Of a DNA stretch of 64,000 nucleotides, positions 50,050 through 59,017 are shown piece after piece. Below the pieces are notes generated by a model. That model had not been told where the DNA came from. It worked only from the letters and a program-made list of their open reading frames with translations, and searched no databases. The stretch lies in contig CAVUHL010000003.1 in assembly GCA_963741305.1 (NCBI GenBank), positions 7,130,001 to 7,194,000 on the forward strand, given 5' to 3'. The DNA comes from DATMER01 sp963741305. GTDB taxonomy: Bacteria > Acidobacteriota > Thermoanaerobaculia > Multivoradales > UBA5704. Numbering within the stretch: the stretch's first letter is position 1; every line of letters starts with the position of its first letter. The translations under genes and the position numbers were made by a program.

Positions 50050-53000
50050 GGCTTTTACCTCCATCCGCCCCCGCTCCCCGACCGCCTGCGTCGCCGGGCT
50101 GTACATCGCCTCCGCATGCACCGGCGGCAGCCGGAAGACCCCCGGCGCGACCGCCCTCACCAGCGTGTAATACGTCTGCCAGGAATCCGGCGGCAGCAGG
50201 TCGGTGAAGACCAGGATCCGATCGTCCCGGAGGTCCAGGTAGGCGAGCTGGAAGTTCGCGTCGTTCACCCAGGGGAGCTGCTCCGTGGTCTGCAGGCGCG
50301 GATTCTCCACCTCCAGCCCCGAGGGGAGGAGGCTCACCACCGCCACGTTGTTGAGCGGGCCCGAGACGCTCCGCAGGCGGGTCTTGATCACGATCAGGTC
50401 CCCCTGCTTCACGTCGTTCAGGTTGACCGGCTGGCCGTCCCGGTTCAGGAACTGCCGCTCGATCTCCATCCCGTTGTTGGTGGCCTTGAAGCCCTCATCC
50501 GTGGGCACCCCACGGGTCAGAAGGCTGAAGAAGGCCGCGCCGGTCTGGAAGCCCGAATCCATCTGGAGGCGGATCGGCTCCGTTCCCCGGATGGTGAAGG
50601 TCGCCGTCTTGTTCGTGAACGTGCCGACCTTCTTGCCTCCGACGATCACGCTGCCCGAGTACGGCGGGAACTTCGCCTGTCGCTGGGCGAGCTGCCCGAG
50701 GGCGAGCAGGGTGAAGCTCTCCTCCTGCGTCGTCCACCAGCCGACCTCCTTGGCGTCGCGGCCCAGGCGTTCAGCCAAAGCAGGGATGCGCGAGTCGGTC
50801 GGCGCGGCATCCATCAACGCGAGCAGGAGCAGCGCCCGGTTGCGGATCGTCGAGTTGAAGTTGCCGCCCGTCTGCCGTTCCACCTGGTCGAGCTCGCCGA
50901 TCCTGCCGACCAACTCCTGCACGGCGCGCGGATTGCCCGCCGACGCATAAGCCGAGGCGAGCAGGGCGCGGGTCTCCGCGTGGAGATCCTTGCCGTGCTT
51001 CGTCCGGATGTGATCCATGGTCCCCAGGTCCGGCCGCCCGGCGCGGGCCAGCACGTAGAGGCCGTAGACCGTACGCTGCAGGTCGTCATAGCCGTAGGCC
51101 GACTTGGCCTTGGCCGTGGCCGCCACCCACTCGACGCTGCCCCGGTAGAGGTTTTCATCGACGGGATGGCCGGCCTTGCGCGCTTCCACGACGAAGTGCG
51201 CGGCATAGGTGCTCGCCCAGGGGTGGACCTCCGTGCCGCCGGGCCAGAGGGAGAACCCGCCGCCCGAAAGCTGCATCAGCGACATCCGCCGCAGACCCGA
51301 CTGCACCATGTCGGCCGGATCGCCGTGCCCCTTCTTGGGATCGAACAGCTCGGGCTCGAACGCCTTGGCCAGATCGCCCATGTAGATCAACGGGAAGGCG
51401 CCGGACACCGTCTGCTCCAGGCAGCCATAGGGATACTGGAGCAGGTGCTCCAGCTTGCCCGCGAACTGGATCAGGGGCAGCGGCCCGACGCGGAGCTTCC
51501 GCCGTACCGTCTCCGGACGGAAGCGTCCTGCCTCGGGGCCGCCGAGATCCATCTCCGACTTCGCCACCCCGCCCGCGTCTTCGACAGAGACCTCGGGCAG
51601 ATCGGGCCGGATCCCCACGTTCGTGACCGACTGGCTCTTCTCTCCGTTGCCGGAAGCCGTGGCCGTGAAGCGGACGTTCCCTTCCGTGGTCCCGGTCTTC
51701 ACCGTGAAGTAGACGGTGCGCTCCCGGCCCACGGGGATCTCGACCGATTGCGTGGCCGAGCCTTCGATCTTGACGGGTCCCTGAGCCGCGAGGCCGACCT
51801 GGATCTGACCCGGCTTGGCCGTGTCGTTGCGGACCGTGATCGGCACCTGGAGCGACTCGTCGAAGGAGAGGATGCGCGGCAGCGTGGGCAGGAGGACGAG
51901 CGGGTCGCGCACCCGGGTCTTGCCCTCGGACGACCCGAACTTCCGGCCATCGATGGCTACCACCATCACCCGCAGAGCGCCCTGGAACTCCGGCACCTGG
52001 AAGGTGACCTTCACATTGCCGTCGCCATCCGCCGTGAGCGGGCCGGACCAGAACGCGACCGGCTCCACTCGCCGGATGCCCTCGGTGCGGACGTACTGCG
52101 CCATCCCCTCCTCGCCCTCGCCGCCGCCCGCGGGAGCCTTGCCTTGGGGTTTTACCTCGGGCAGGAGCAGGCTGAACGTGTCAAAGGAGGTCACCGACAA
52201 CCCGAGCCGCCGGTAGAACCAGTCGAACGGCTGCGGTGTTTTCTGGGCGATGAGCTGCAGGATGCCCTCGTCGACCGCCGCGATCGTGACCACGGCGCCC
52301 GGAGCGGTCTTCACCCCGATATCCAGCTTCGAGTTGGGCCGGATCTCCTTGGGCTGCGTGATCTGCGGAGTCAGCTTGTTCGCCACCCGGTCGACGGGCA
52401 GCGGGACGGCACCGAAAGCGCGGCCGGCGGAGCCGGGCTCCAGATCCTGCGCCCTGCGGACGAGCGTGGCCGTGATGAACGAGTTCGGCCGGTACTCGCC
52501 GCGGATCGGCACCTCGATGGTGGCCGTGTTGCCCGTGAGCTGATGGATCTGCGTATCGAGCACCCGGTCGCGCTCGACCGTGATCAGGAGCTTGCCCGCG
52601 AACGGGGCGCGCACCTGGACCACCGCGGTATCGCCGGGGGCGTACTCCTCCTTGTCGAGGTCGAGCTCCAGCCGGGCCGGGTTCTTGATCGCCCAGGGGG
52701 ACATGCCCCAACCCGCGGCATAGAACTCCACCTGGGACGATGCCTCCGAGTCCGGATCGACGACGACCGCCCGGTAGCTGCCGTAGCGGGTCGGGGTGAC
52801 CTGGAACGTGCCACGGGGCTTGCCCGCCGGGATCGGCTTGCTCTCCAGGAGCACGGCTTCCCGAGTGGATTCGTAACGGTAGCCGCCGCCGGGGATGCGC
52901 CGCAGCACCGTGTTGTAGCGATCCTCGAAGAAGTCCACCCGCAGATAGCCGGAGGGGACCGGCTTGCCTTCGGGAGAGACGGCTACGTACTCGATTTCCA

Positions 53001-55527
53001 CCGGCTTCTTCGGCTCGGGCCAGCCCTCCTCGTTGCCGAGCTGGCGCAGCCCTATGTAATAAGGATAGGGATGGACCTGCATCCGGGTGAGCGCCGCGAC
53101 GCCGCGGCCGCCCTGCTCCTGGACGCGGGCCGTGAGCACGGCTTCGAGCGAGGAAGGCACGGGCGACTTCTCGGGCATGGTGACCTTGAACTCGCTCCGC
53201 CCCTCCTCGTTCAGCTTGCCCGTGGTCTCCAGGACTTCGCGAGGCTCCATCTTGCGCTCGCCATTGCGGAACGAGAACGCCTCGAAGCCCTTGGCCGTGA
53301 AGGTCGAATCCACGAGGCGGACGCGAGTCTCCACCGGCAGGTTCGCCGCCGGCGCGCCGAACAGGTAGCTCGATGCCACGTTGTAGACCAGCTCCTGCCC
53401 GGGAAGGACCTTCTCTTTTGGTGGCTGGATTTCGACCGAGATGCGGTCGGGGACGAACTCCTCCACCTGGAAGCGATAGGTGCCGATGATCGTCTGCGCG
53501 ACCTCCAGCTCCAGCGTGTGATGGCCGGTCAGCGAGTAGGCGGGCAGGTTGAGCTTCCACTCGGCGAGGCCGCGGTTGTCCACCTGGAGGCGCTCCGTCT
53601 CCAGCTCCTTGCCCTGCGGATCGCGGTGGCGGAGCAGGGCCGGCATGGCGGACGGCGCCTGAAGGCTGGCATCGCGCACGATCGCCATGCCCTCGGCCGT
53701 CTCGCCGGGGCGGTAGAGGTCGCGCTCGCCATACAAGAAGGCCGTGTACCCGCCGGTCGGGACCTCGTCGCCCCCGGTATCCAGGCCGGTGGTGTCGATC
53801 GACATCCGGTCGAGGAGGAGGAACGTGAAGTCGTCCCCCTTCTCGACGGTGATCAGGTAGGGCCGGCGCGTGGCCGGATCGGGGAGGTCGCCCACGCGGA
53901 AGAGGCCGGAGCCATCCGTGCGCCCTTCGCCCATCGGCTGGTTCTGGTCCGAAATCAGGGTGACCTTGGCGTCCGAAACAGCCGAAAGGTCGCGCACGGA
54001 CGACACCCAGACCATCAGCTCGCCCCGGTTCTGCTTGGCGACGATGCCCATGTCGGTCAGGAGGAGCCAGCGCTGCTCGGCCTCCCAGTCGTCCGGCTTG
54101 CCCACGGAAATGCGGTAGAGGCCAGGGTCCTTCAGGTCCACCCAGCGGTCGAGCGTGATCGGGGTGATGCGCCGTTGGTTCCGGGCTGTCCCGACATCGA
54201 GGGTCTCTTCCCGCAGGCGGTCGCCGAGCGCATGGGGGAGCTCGCCGAAGTAGCCATAGTCCTCGTCGAAGAAGCCACCGTAGTTGAAGAGGAAGAAGAG
54301 GTTGTTCCTGTACACACGGTCGATCGTCATCCGCACCTTGGGCACGTTGACGCTGTCCAGGTTGACCGTGCGGTTGCCGGAGGCAGCGAGGAACATCCCC
54401 TCGCTCTGGAAGCCGACGGTGGGCTCCAGGTCAGGGATCGGGACGTCCGCCGTCCAGTCCTCGGACAGCACCGCTTCATCCGTGGCGGGCATCCCCTTGC
54501 CGACCGTGAGCTTGTAGGACGAGCCCGGCCGCATGGCGCCAGTGATGACGAGCTCGTTGCGGTTGGCAGACAGCCGGGTCTGCACCGGCGGCTCGATCTT
54601 CAAATACTTCTCGGCCACGGCGGCGGAGATGGGGGAAGAGAACCGGACGACAACGGTCGATTCGCGGGGGCCGGGCTGGACCTCGAAGCCCCAGATGGCG
54701 AGCTTGGTGCTCGACCCCAGCGGGATCTCGTGGACGAACTCCTCCTTCAACGGAACATTGCCGCCGACGGGAGTGAGGTCCTGGGCGATGACGAGCCGCA
54801 GCTTGCGCTCGTCGCGCTGTTTCTGGATCGTGGGAGTGCGGAACGAGATGACGGGCGCGTTCCAATCCGTCTCCAGCTCCAAGGCCACCGGCTCGCCGCC
54901 GGAAGGATCATGGAGGCGCATCTTGGCGATGAGCACCGTGGGATCGACGGGGTAGTTGAACTTGACGTTGCCGCGGAACACGACCCGGGCCTTGCCCTCG
55001 AGGGCCGGCTCCTCGGTCAGCTCGACGCCTTCGACGAGGAACTGGTCGGTGCGGACGGTGATCTCCTCGTCGCCGGTAAAGACGATGCCCTCAGGGAGGA
55101 ACGTCTCGGGCTTGAGGGTGACGGTGTACTCGGACGCGATGGGCAGTCCGCCGCTGGGCTGGAACCGGAGCGCGTTGGTATCGCGCCAAGTCCAAGCGCC
55201 GCCGAGCCCGGGATCGAGGGAGGCTGGGGCCGGTTCGAGGACGGTCCCCACCTTGTCTGTCCCCAGGGCCTTGTCAAAGACAATGTCGAAATACTGCCGG
55301 TTCTCGCGGTCCACGACCACGTCGAACACCGAGACCGTCTCGGCGTCGGCTCCCGCCCGGAGCTTCGCGAACGCCGCGGCCAGGGGGTTCTTGAACGCAT
55401 AGGCCGAGACCGAGACCAGCAGCAGGGCCAGGACGATGAGGACTACATCCTTGGCGCTCCACTTGCGGGCGAACACGGCACGGAGGCGAGACGGGATCCG
55501 TTCCCGAACCGGCGGGGGTGTGTCCAT
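50038..55527 (-). CDS. Bacterial alpha-2-macroglobulin (YfhM-like)
   Basis: 1829 residues. It has an N-terminal anchor (VVLIVLALLLVSVSAYAF) instead of the lipobox seen in E. coli YfhM. Macroglobulin (MG) beta domains cover about 60-1150 (GEVPTGGYTAFLYGERDLYR-type MG3 region, here DEVPTGGYTAFLYGERDLY). The thioester motif GCLEQ is intact at about 1368-1372 in YPYGCLEQTVSG, within the helical thioester domain. These proteins trap proteases and work with PBP1C as a periplasmic defence and repair pair, and the neighbour is pbpC. SD AGGAG about 12 nt upstream. The final codons and stop come from repeat element P2. Confidence 0.93.
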   Translation of the reverse strand: MDTPPPVRERIPSRLRAVFARKWSAKDVVLIVLALLLVSVSAYAFKNPLAAAFAKLRAGADAETVSVFDVVVDRENRQYFDIVFDKALGTDKVGTVLEPAPASLDPGLGGAWTWRDTNALRFQPSGGLPIASEYTVTLKPETFLPEGIVFTGDEEITVRTDQFLVEGVELTEEPALEGKARVVFRGNVKFNYPVDPTVLIAKMRLHDPSGGEPVALELETDWNAPVISFRTPTIQKQRDERKLRLVIAQDLTPVGGNVPLKEEFVHEIPLGSSTKLAIWGFEVQPGPRESTVVVRFSSPISAAVAEKYLKIEPPVQTRLSANRNELVITGAMRPGSSYKLTVGKGMPATDEAVLSEDWTADVPIPDLEPTVGFQSEGMFLAASGNRTVNLDSVNVPKVRMTIDRVYRNNLFFLFNYGGFFDEDYGYFGELPHALGDRLREETLDVGTARNQRRITPITLDRWVDLKDPGLYRISVGKPDDWEAEQRWLLLTDMGIVAKQNRGELMVWVSSVRDLSAVSDAKVTLISDQNQPMGEGRTDGSGLFRVGDLPDPATRRPYLITVEKGDDFTFLLLDRMSIDTTGLDTGGDEVPTGGYTAFLYGERDLYRPGETAEGMAIVRDASLQAPSAMPALLRHRDPQGKELETERLQVDNRGLAEWKLNLPAYSLTGHHTLELEVAQTIIGTYRFQVEEFVPDRISVEIQPPKEKVLPGQELVYNVASSYLFGAPAANLPVETRVRLVDSTFTAKGFEAFSFRNGERKMEPREVLETTGKLNEEGRSEFKVTMPEKSPVPSSLEAVLTARVQEQGGRGVAALTRMQVHPYPYYIGLRQLGNEEGWPEPKKPVEIEYVAVSPEGKPVPSGYLRVDFFEDRYNTVLRRIPGGGYRYESTREAVLLESKPIPAGKPRGTFQVTPTRYGSYRAVVVDPDSEASSQVEFYAAGWGMSPWAIKNPARLELDLDKEEYAPGDTAVVQVRAPFAGKLLITVERDRVLDTQIHQLTGNTATIEVPIRGEYRPNSFITATLVRRAQDLEPGSAGRAFGAVPLPVDRVANKLTPQITQPKEIRPNSKLDIGVKTAPGAVVTIAAVDEGILQLIAQKTPQPFDWFYRRLGLSVTSFDTFSLLLPEVKPQGKAPAGGGEGEEGMAQYVRTEGIRRVEPVAFWSGPLTADGDGNVKVTFQVPEFQGALRVMVVAIDGRKFGSSEGKTRVRDPLVLLPTLPRILSFDESLQVPITVRNDTAKPGQIQVGLAAQGPVKIEGSATQSVEIPVGRERTVYFTVKTGTTEGNVRFTATASGNGEKSQSVTNVGIRPDLPEVSVEDAGGVAKSEMDLGGPEAGRFRPETVRRKLRVGPLPLIQFAGKLEHLLQYPYGCLEQTVSGAFPLIYMGDLAKAFEPELFDPKKGHGDPADMVQSGLRRMSLMQLSGGGFSLWPGGTEVHPWASTYAAHFVVEARKAGHPVDENLYRGSVEWVAATAKAKSAYGYDDLQRTVYGLYVLARAGRPDLGTMDHIRTKHGKDLHAETRALLASAYASAGNPRAVQELVGRIGELDQVERQTGGNFNSTIRNRALLLLALMDAAPTDSRIPALAERLGRDAKEVGWWTTQEESFTLLALGQLAQRQAKFPPYSGSVIVGGKKVGTFTNKTATFTIRGTEPIRLQMDSGFQTGAAFFSLLTRGVPTDEGFKATNNGMEIERQFLNRDGQPVNLNDVKQGDLIVIKTRLRSVSGPLNNVAVVSLLPSGLEVENPRLQTTEQLPWVNDANFQLAYLDLRDDRILVFTDLLPPDSWQTYYTLVRAVAPGVFRLPPVHAEAMYSPATQAVGERGRMEVKALTP

Positions 55528-55695
55528 GGGGATCAGAGGCTCCTGTTAGATAGAGATAGCGAGGGATAGGCTACACCAGAAACAGGCGTCCCTCACCTTG
55601 CTTCAAAGTGCAGGCCTGCCTTGCCACAGGATGAGCATGGTCTTCACAGATGAAAGCTGTATGAAGCGGCGATGAAGTTTCAGCGTGAAACCAGG

Positions 55696-56655
55696 TCAGG
55701 CGATCCGCACCACGATCTTGCCGCGGGTGTGACCGGATTCGAGCGCCTCGAAGGCCAGGCGGATCTCCCCGAGAGAGAAGATCCGATCGATCTCGGGGCT
55801 CAGCCGCCCTTCCCGGATCCAGCGGCCGAGAAGCTCCAGGTCGGCAGCCCGGGGATGGACATTGACCATGCGCGCCCGGCGGTCCTCGCCGAAGAGGTTG
55901 CGGGCGCGGCTGGTCACGACCGAGAAGAACGTCCCCGGGCCGACCTCGGTGGTGACATAGACCCCCTTGTCGGCGAGCAGGGGTGCGCAGGCGTCATAGG
56001 AGCTCTTGCCGGCCGCATCGAAGATGACCTGATAGGTCTCCTCGTCGTGGAGGAAATTCTGCGTCTGGTAGTCGATCGTCCGTTCGGCGCCCAGATCCCG
56101 GAGGAGCTCCTGATTGCGGCCGCTTGCCACGGCTGTGATCCGGGCTCCCAGGATGCTGGCGATCTGGACCGCGAAGTGACCGACCCCTCCGGAGGCGCCA
56201 TTGATCAGGACCCACTCGCCGGCGGCAAGCCCGCCCTGGTCGCGGAGAGCCTGGAGGGCCGTGAGCCCGCCCATGGGGACCGCCGCCGCGTCTTCGAACG
56301 AAAGCGTCTCGGGCTTTTCGGCCAGGGCCGCCTCTTGAACCAGGGCAAGCTCGGCGCAGGCGCCGCCGTGCCGACCGCCGGTCTGGCCGAAGACCATGTC
56401 GCCCGGAGCGAAGCGGGTGACCTCCGGCCCGACGGCCTCCACCTCGCCGGCGAGGTCAAAGCCCGGGATCAGGGGGAACTTCGCGGGACTGACAAACCGG
56501 AGCTGCCCCATCCGGATCTTCGAGTCGAGCGGGTTGACGCTCGCCGCCCGCACCCGCACCAGAACCTCCCCCGTGCCGGGCTCCCCCGGCGGCTCCAACT
56601 CCTTGACCTGCAACCGCTCCACTCCGCTGTAGCCCTCGACCACCGCCGCTCGCAT
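55696..56655 (-). CDS. NADPH-dependent quinone/zinc-type oxidoreductase (MDR family)
   Basis: 319 residues from MRAAVVEGYSG with SD GGGAGG; the longer frame lacks one. GroES-like N-terminal domain (GEVLVRVRAASVNPLDSKIR, FPLIPGFDLAGEVEAVG) and Rossmann domain with LINGASGGVGHFAVQIA. The C-terminal FEALESGHTRGKIVVRI is the typical end. The structural and catalytic zinc ligands of alcohol dehydrogenases are absent, which fits quinone oxidoreductase-type members. Single gene downstream of Uma2 on the same strand, 86 bp apart. Confidence 0.9.
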   Translation of the reverse strand: MRAAVVEGYSGVERLQVKELEPPGEPGTGEVLVRVRAASVNPLDSKIRMGQLRFVSPAKFPLIPGFDLAGEVEAVGPEVTRFAPGDMVFGQTGGRHGGACAELALVQEAALAEKPETLSFEDAAAVPMGGLTALQALRDQGGLAAGEWVLINGASGGVGHFAVQIASILGARITAVASGRNQELLRDLGAERTIDYQTQNFLHDEETYQVIFDAAGKSSYDACAPLLADKGVYVTTEVGPGTFFSVVTSRARNLFGEDRRARMVNVHPRAADLELLGRWIREGRLSPEIDRIFSLGEIRLAFEALESGHTRGKIVVRIA

Positions 56656-56741
56656 GCCCGACCTCCCTTCCGCCCTATGCTGCCATAGACCAACCAGCGG
56701 CACGGCGGTACCTGAACGCTTACCCCTTTGGGAGAGAGGGT

Positions 56742-57305
56742 CTACAGGAAAAGCTCGAAGAGAGGGATCTCCAACCCGGGGAAGAACGGGCTGGTCAGGA
56801 GATCCCGCGCCGTAGCCGTGAGCTCCGCAACCTGCTGGAGGCGCTCTCCCGACCTGCGGTAGATGCGGGCCTCGCTACGCTTCGGATCGACCACCCAGTA
56901 CTCCTGGACACCGAGCATCTCGTAGCGCTCCAGCTTGATGCCCTCGTCCCGCTTTCGCGTCGAATCGGAGAGGACTTCGACGACCAGGTCCGGAGCACCC
57001 TGGACGTTCTTCTCCGTGAGGATCTTCATGCTCGCATTGGAGATGAACAGAAGATCCGGCTGGACGATGTCGTGCTTGGCCAGCAGGACGTCGACCGGCG
57101 CCGGAAAGAATCGCCCGAGCCGGCGCTGGCGGACGAAAGGGACGATCCACCCCGTCAACTCGGCGACGACGCTCTGATGCCTCAGGTACGGGGCCGCCGT
57201 CACGTAGTGCTCCCCATCGAGGATCTCGTGGCGGTTCCCGTCCTCCGGGAAGTGCAGGTAGTCCTCGTAGGTGAGCTTGCGGGGGACTGGATCTCGGACG
57301 GCCAT
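56742..57305 (-). CDS. Uma2-family (DUF820) putative restriction endonuclease
   Basis: 187 residues from MAVRDPVPRKLTYEDYLHFP with SD AAAGGGG. PD-(D/E)XK-like core: GNRHEILDGEHYVTAAP, FFPAPVDVLLAKHDIVQPDL (Asp), GAPDLVVEVLSDSTRKRDEG (Asp, Glu-V-L) with Lys in KLERYEMLGVQEYWVVDPK. Uma2 proteins are abundant in cyanobacteria and multicellular-type bacteria. Nuclease activity is predicted but their role is unclear. Stand-alone gene, divergent from the RAYT-like gene. Confidence 0.88.
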   Translation of the reverse strand: MAVRDPVPRKLTYEDYLHFPEDGNRHEILDGEHYVTAAPYLRHQSVVAELTGWIVPFVRQRRLGRFFPAPVDVLLAKHDIVQPDLLFISNASMKILTEKNVQGAPDLVVEVLSDSTRKRDEGIKLERYEMLGVQEYWVVDPKRSEARIYRRSGERLQQVAELTATARDLLTSPFFPGLEIPLFELFL

Positions 57306-57518
57306 GGCGATTCCCCTTTGCAGGGCTGAAGAAATTCTAGCACGGCGGCGCGGTCCTCGGGTCTGAAGAAGTTCCGGCGGAGGATATCCCAAGTAATGCC
57401 GCCGGAGAATTACAGAGGCTTCCCTCCATGCCGTGGCATGTACTGGCATCACGTCTCTTCCTTCCAAATTGAAGCGAATGACATTTCTGAAGCGTTTTCC
57501 GTTCCTTGTCTTTTTGAA

Positions 57519-58463
57519 ATGGGAAGAGGTCTACGCTTCGTGCCCGAAGGCAAAACTCTGGTGGAGGTGACGGTACGTACCTCCCAGTCCCGGCTGCTCC
57601 TGCGTCCGGGCCCTGCCGTCAACGAGATCATCCTCGGCGTGCTCGGCCGAGCCCAGCGGCTCTATCCGGTGAGGTGTTGCAGTGTCGTCTTCATGTCGAA
57701 CCACTGGCACGCCCTGCTCGAAGTGGACGACGCGCTGCAACTCGCCCGCTTCATGCAGCACGTGGATGGCAATCTCTCCGCGGAGATCGGCCGGCCGGAG
57801 ATCCACAACTGGCCGAACACCATGTGGTCGCGGCGCTATCAGTCGATCGTGGTCAGCGACGAGCCTGCGGCCCAGGTCGAAAGGCTCCGTTACCATCTGG
57901 CGCACGGGGTCAAGGAGTGCCTTGTCGACCAGGTGAAGCGGTGGCCCGGCGTCCACTTCGCCAAGTCGATCCTGGGGGGCAAGCCCCTCAAGGGATGGTG
58001 GTTCAATCGCACTCAGGAGTTCGCCGCCAAGAACCGGGGGGAGGACTTCGGACGCCTCAAGTACGCTGAAGAGGAAGAGCTGGTGCTGTCGCAGCTCCCC
58101 TGCTGGGCGGACCTGACGCCGGAGCAGTACCGGGAGCGGATCGCGGGCTTGGTCAAGGAGATCGAGGCGGAAGCCCGTGCCGACCGGCAAGCAAGGAGGA
58201 TCGAGCCGTTCGGTGTCGAGGCGATCCTCCGGCAGGATCCCCATACCCGTCCGACCCAGACCAAGAAGTCGCCGGCGCCCCTCTGCCATGCGGCGAGCAA
58301 GGAGGGCCGGAAGAAATTCTGGGAAGCCTACTCCGCCTTTGTCGCCTCCTTCCGAGAGGCTGCCGAGAGGCTCAAGGCGGGAGAGTGGCCCGTCAGGTTC
58401 CCTCTGGGCTCGTTCCCGCCGGGCCTGCCGTTCGTGAGTGCCTACGCCGCCCAGCCTCCGTAG
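57519..58463 (+). CDS. RAYT-like transposase (Y1/HUH family)
   Basis: 314 residues from the ATG of MGRGLRFVPEGKTLVEV; an upstream ATG at 57396 is in frame but its first 41 residues look non-conserved. VVFMSNHWHALLEVDD is the HUH (His-x-His) motif of Y1 transposases, and GNLSAEIGRPEIHNWPNTMW with RRYQSIVVSDEPA the following conserved region carrying the candidate Tyr. REP-associated tyrosine transposases process palindromic repeats and are linked to their spread. The window holds at least three palindrome families that could be its substrates. It is not flanked by obvious IS ends, so probably a domesticated or solitary gene. Confidence 0.78.
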   Translation: MGRGLRFVPEGKTLVEVTVRTSQSRLLLRPGPAVNEIILGVLGRAQRLYPVRCCSVVFMSNHWHALLEVDDALQLARFMQHVDGNLSAEIGRPEIHNWPNTMWSRRYQSIVVSDEPAAQVERLRYHLAHGVKECLVDQVKRWPGVHFAKSILGGKPLKGWWFNRTQEFAAKNRGEDFGRLKYAEEEELVLSQLPCWADLTPEQYRERIAGLVKEIEAEARADRQARRIEPFGVEAILRQDPHTRPTQTKKSPAPLCHAASKEGRKKFWEAYSAFVASFREAAERLKAGEWPVRFPLGSFPPGLPFVSAYAAQPP

Positions 58464-58667
58464 CCCTGTCTGCCGCAGTCCTGACCTGAACTTTGCCGAT
58501 CCACGCCTGTTTCGAGCTCTTGAGCGAGACCGGAAGGGAGGAGGCCTGCCTTCCTAGAGTCGAAACAGATCCTGCAACTGTCTCGGAGACCGCTGTAGAG
58601 CACTTTTCGACCCGAGGTTGCCTGTTCCCGAGCCGCTGAACCACGTCCACGAGAGCCGGCTGGCGTG

Positions 58668-58848
58668 GATAACGCCGAGTTCTCGCCCCTTCTTCCCCAA
58701 CTCTTCCCTAACCGTCAGGCACCTCCTCCCGGAGACCTACAGCCACCGCGCTCGCCGTCGACTCTACCCTCCTCCGAGCTGGCGCAGATAAGCCGAGTTC
58801 TCGCCCTTATATGAGGCCTTCTTTCCTAACCGTCTGGCACTTCCTCCG
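58668..58848 (+). repeat. Dispersed repeat family D, two direct copies
   Basis: Copies 58668-58730 and 58788-58848 share GCCGAGTTCTCGCCC, a C/T-rich middle with CCTAACCGT, and CAGGCACCTCC (second copy CTGGCACTTCC). A third copy is inverted at 62763-62856. Otherwise 58464-59017 contains no gene that I can support. Confidence 0.75.
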
Positions 58849-59017
58849 GCACCTCTTCCGGCAGACTTCTCAAGGCGGCCTAGGGATCACCTTAACAAGT
58901 CAGGTCCCAAGCCAAATCGTAGTATAAAACCATGAATAGGTAATTATCTATGCCTTGTAGTCAAGGCTACGAGGTATTCTTCTCTTAGGGTTTGGCGGAG
59001 AGGGGCTTCGCCAGCAT

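Noticed and set aside
49342..55569. 2075-codon plus-strand reading frame opposite the macroglobulin gene
   Set aside because: It is the antisense of a complete 1829-residue alpha-2-macroglobulin with an intact thioester motif. High GC makes such shadow frames common; composition is His/Arg/Gly-rich without domains.
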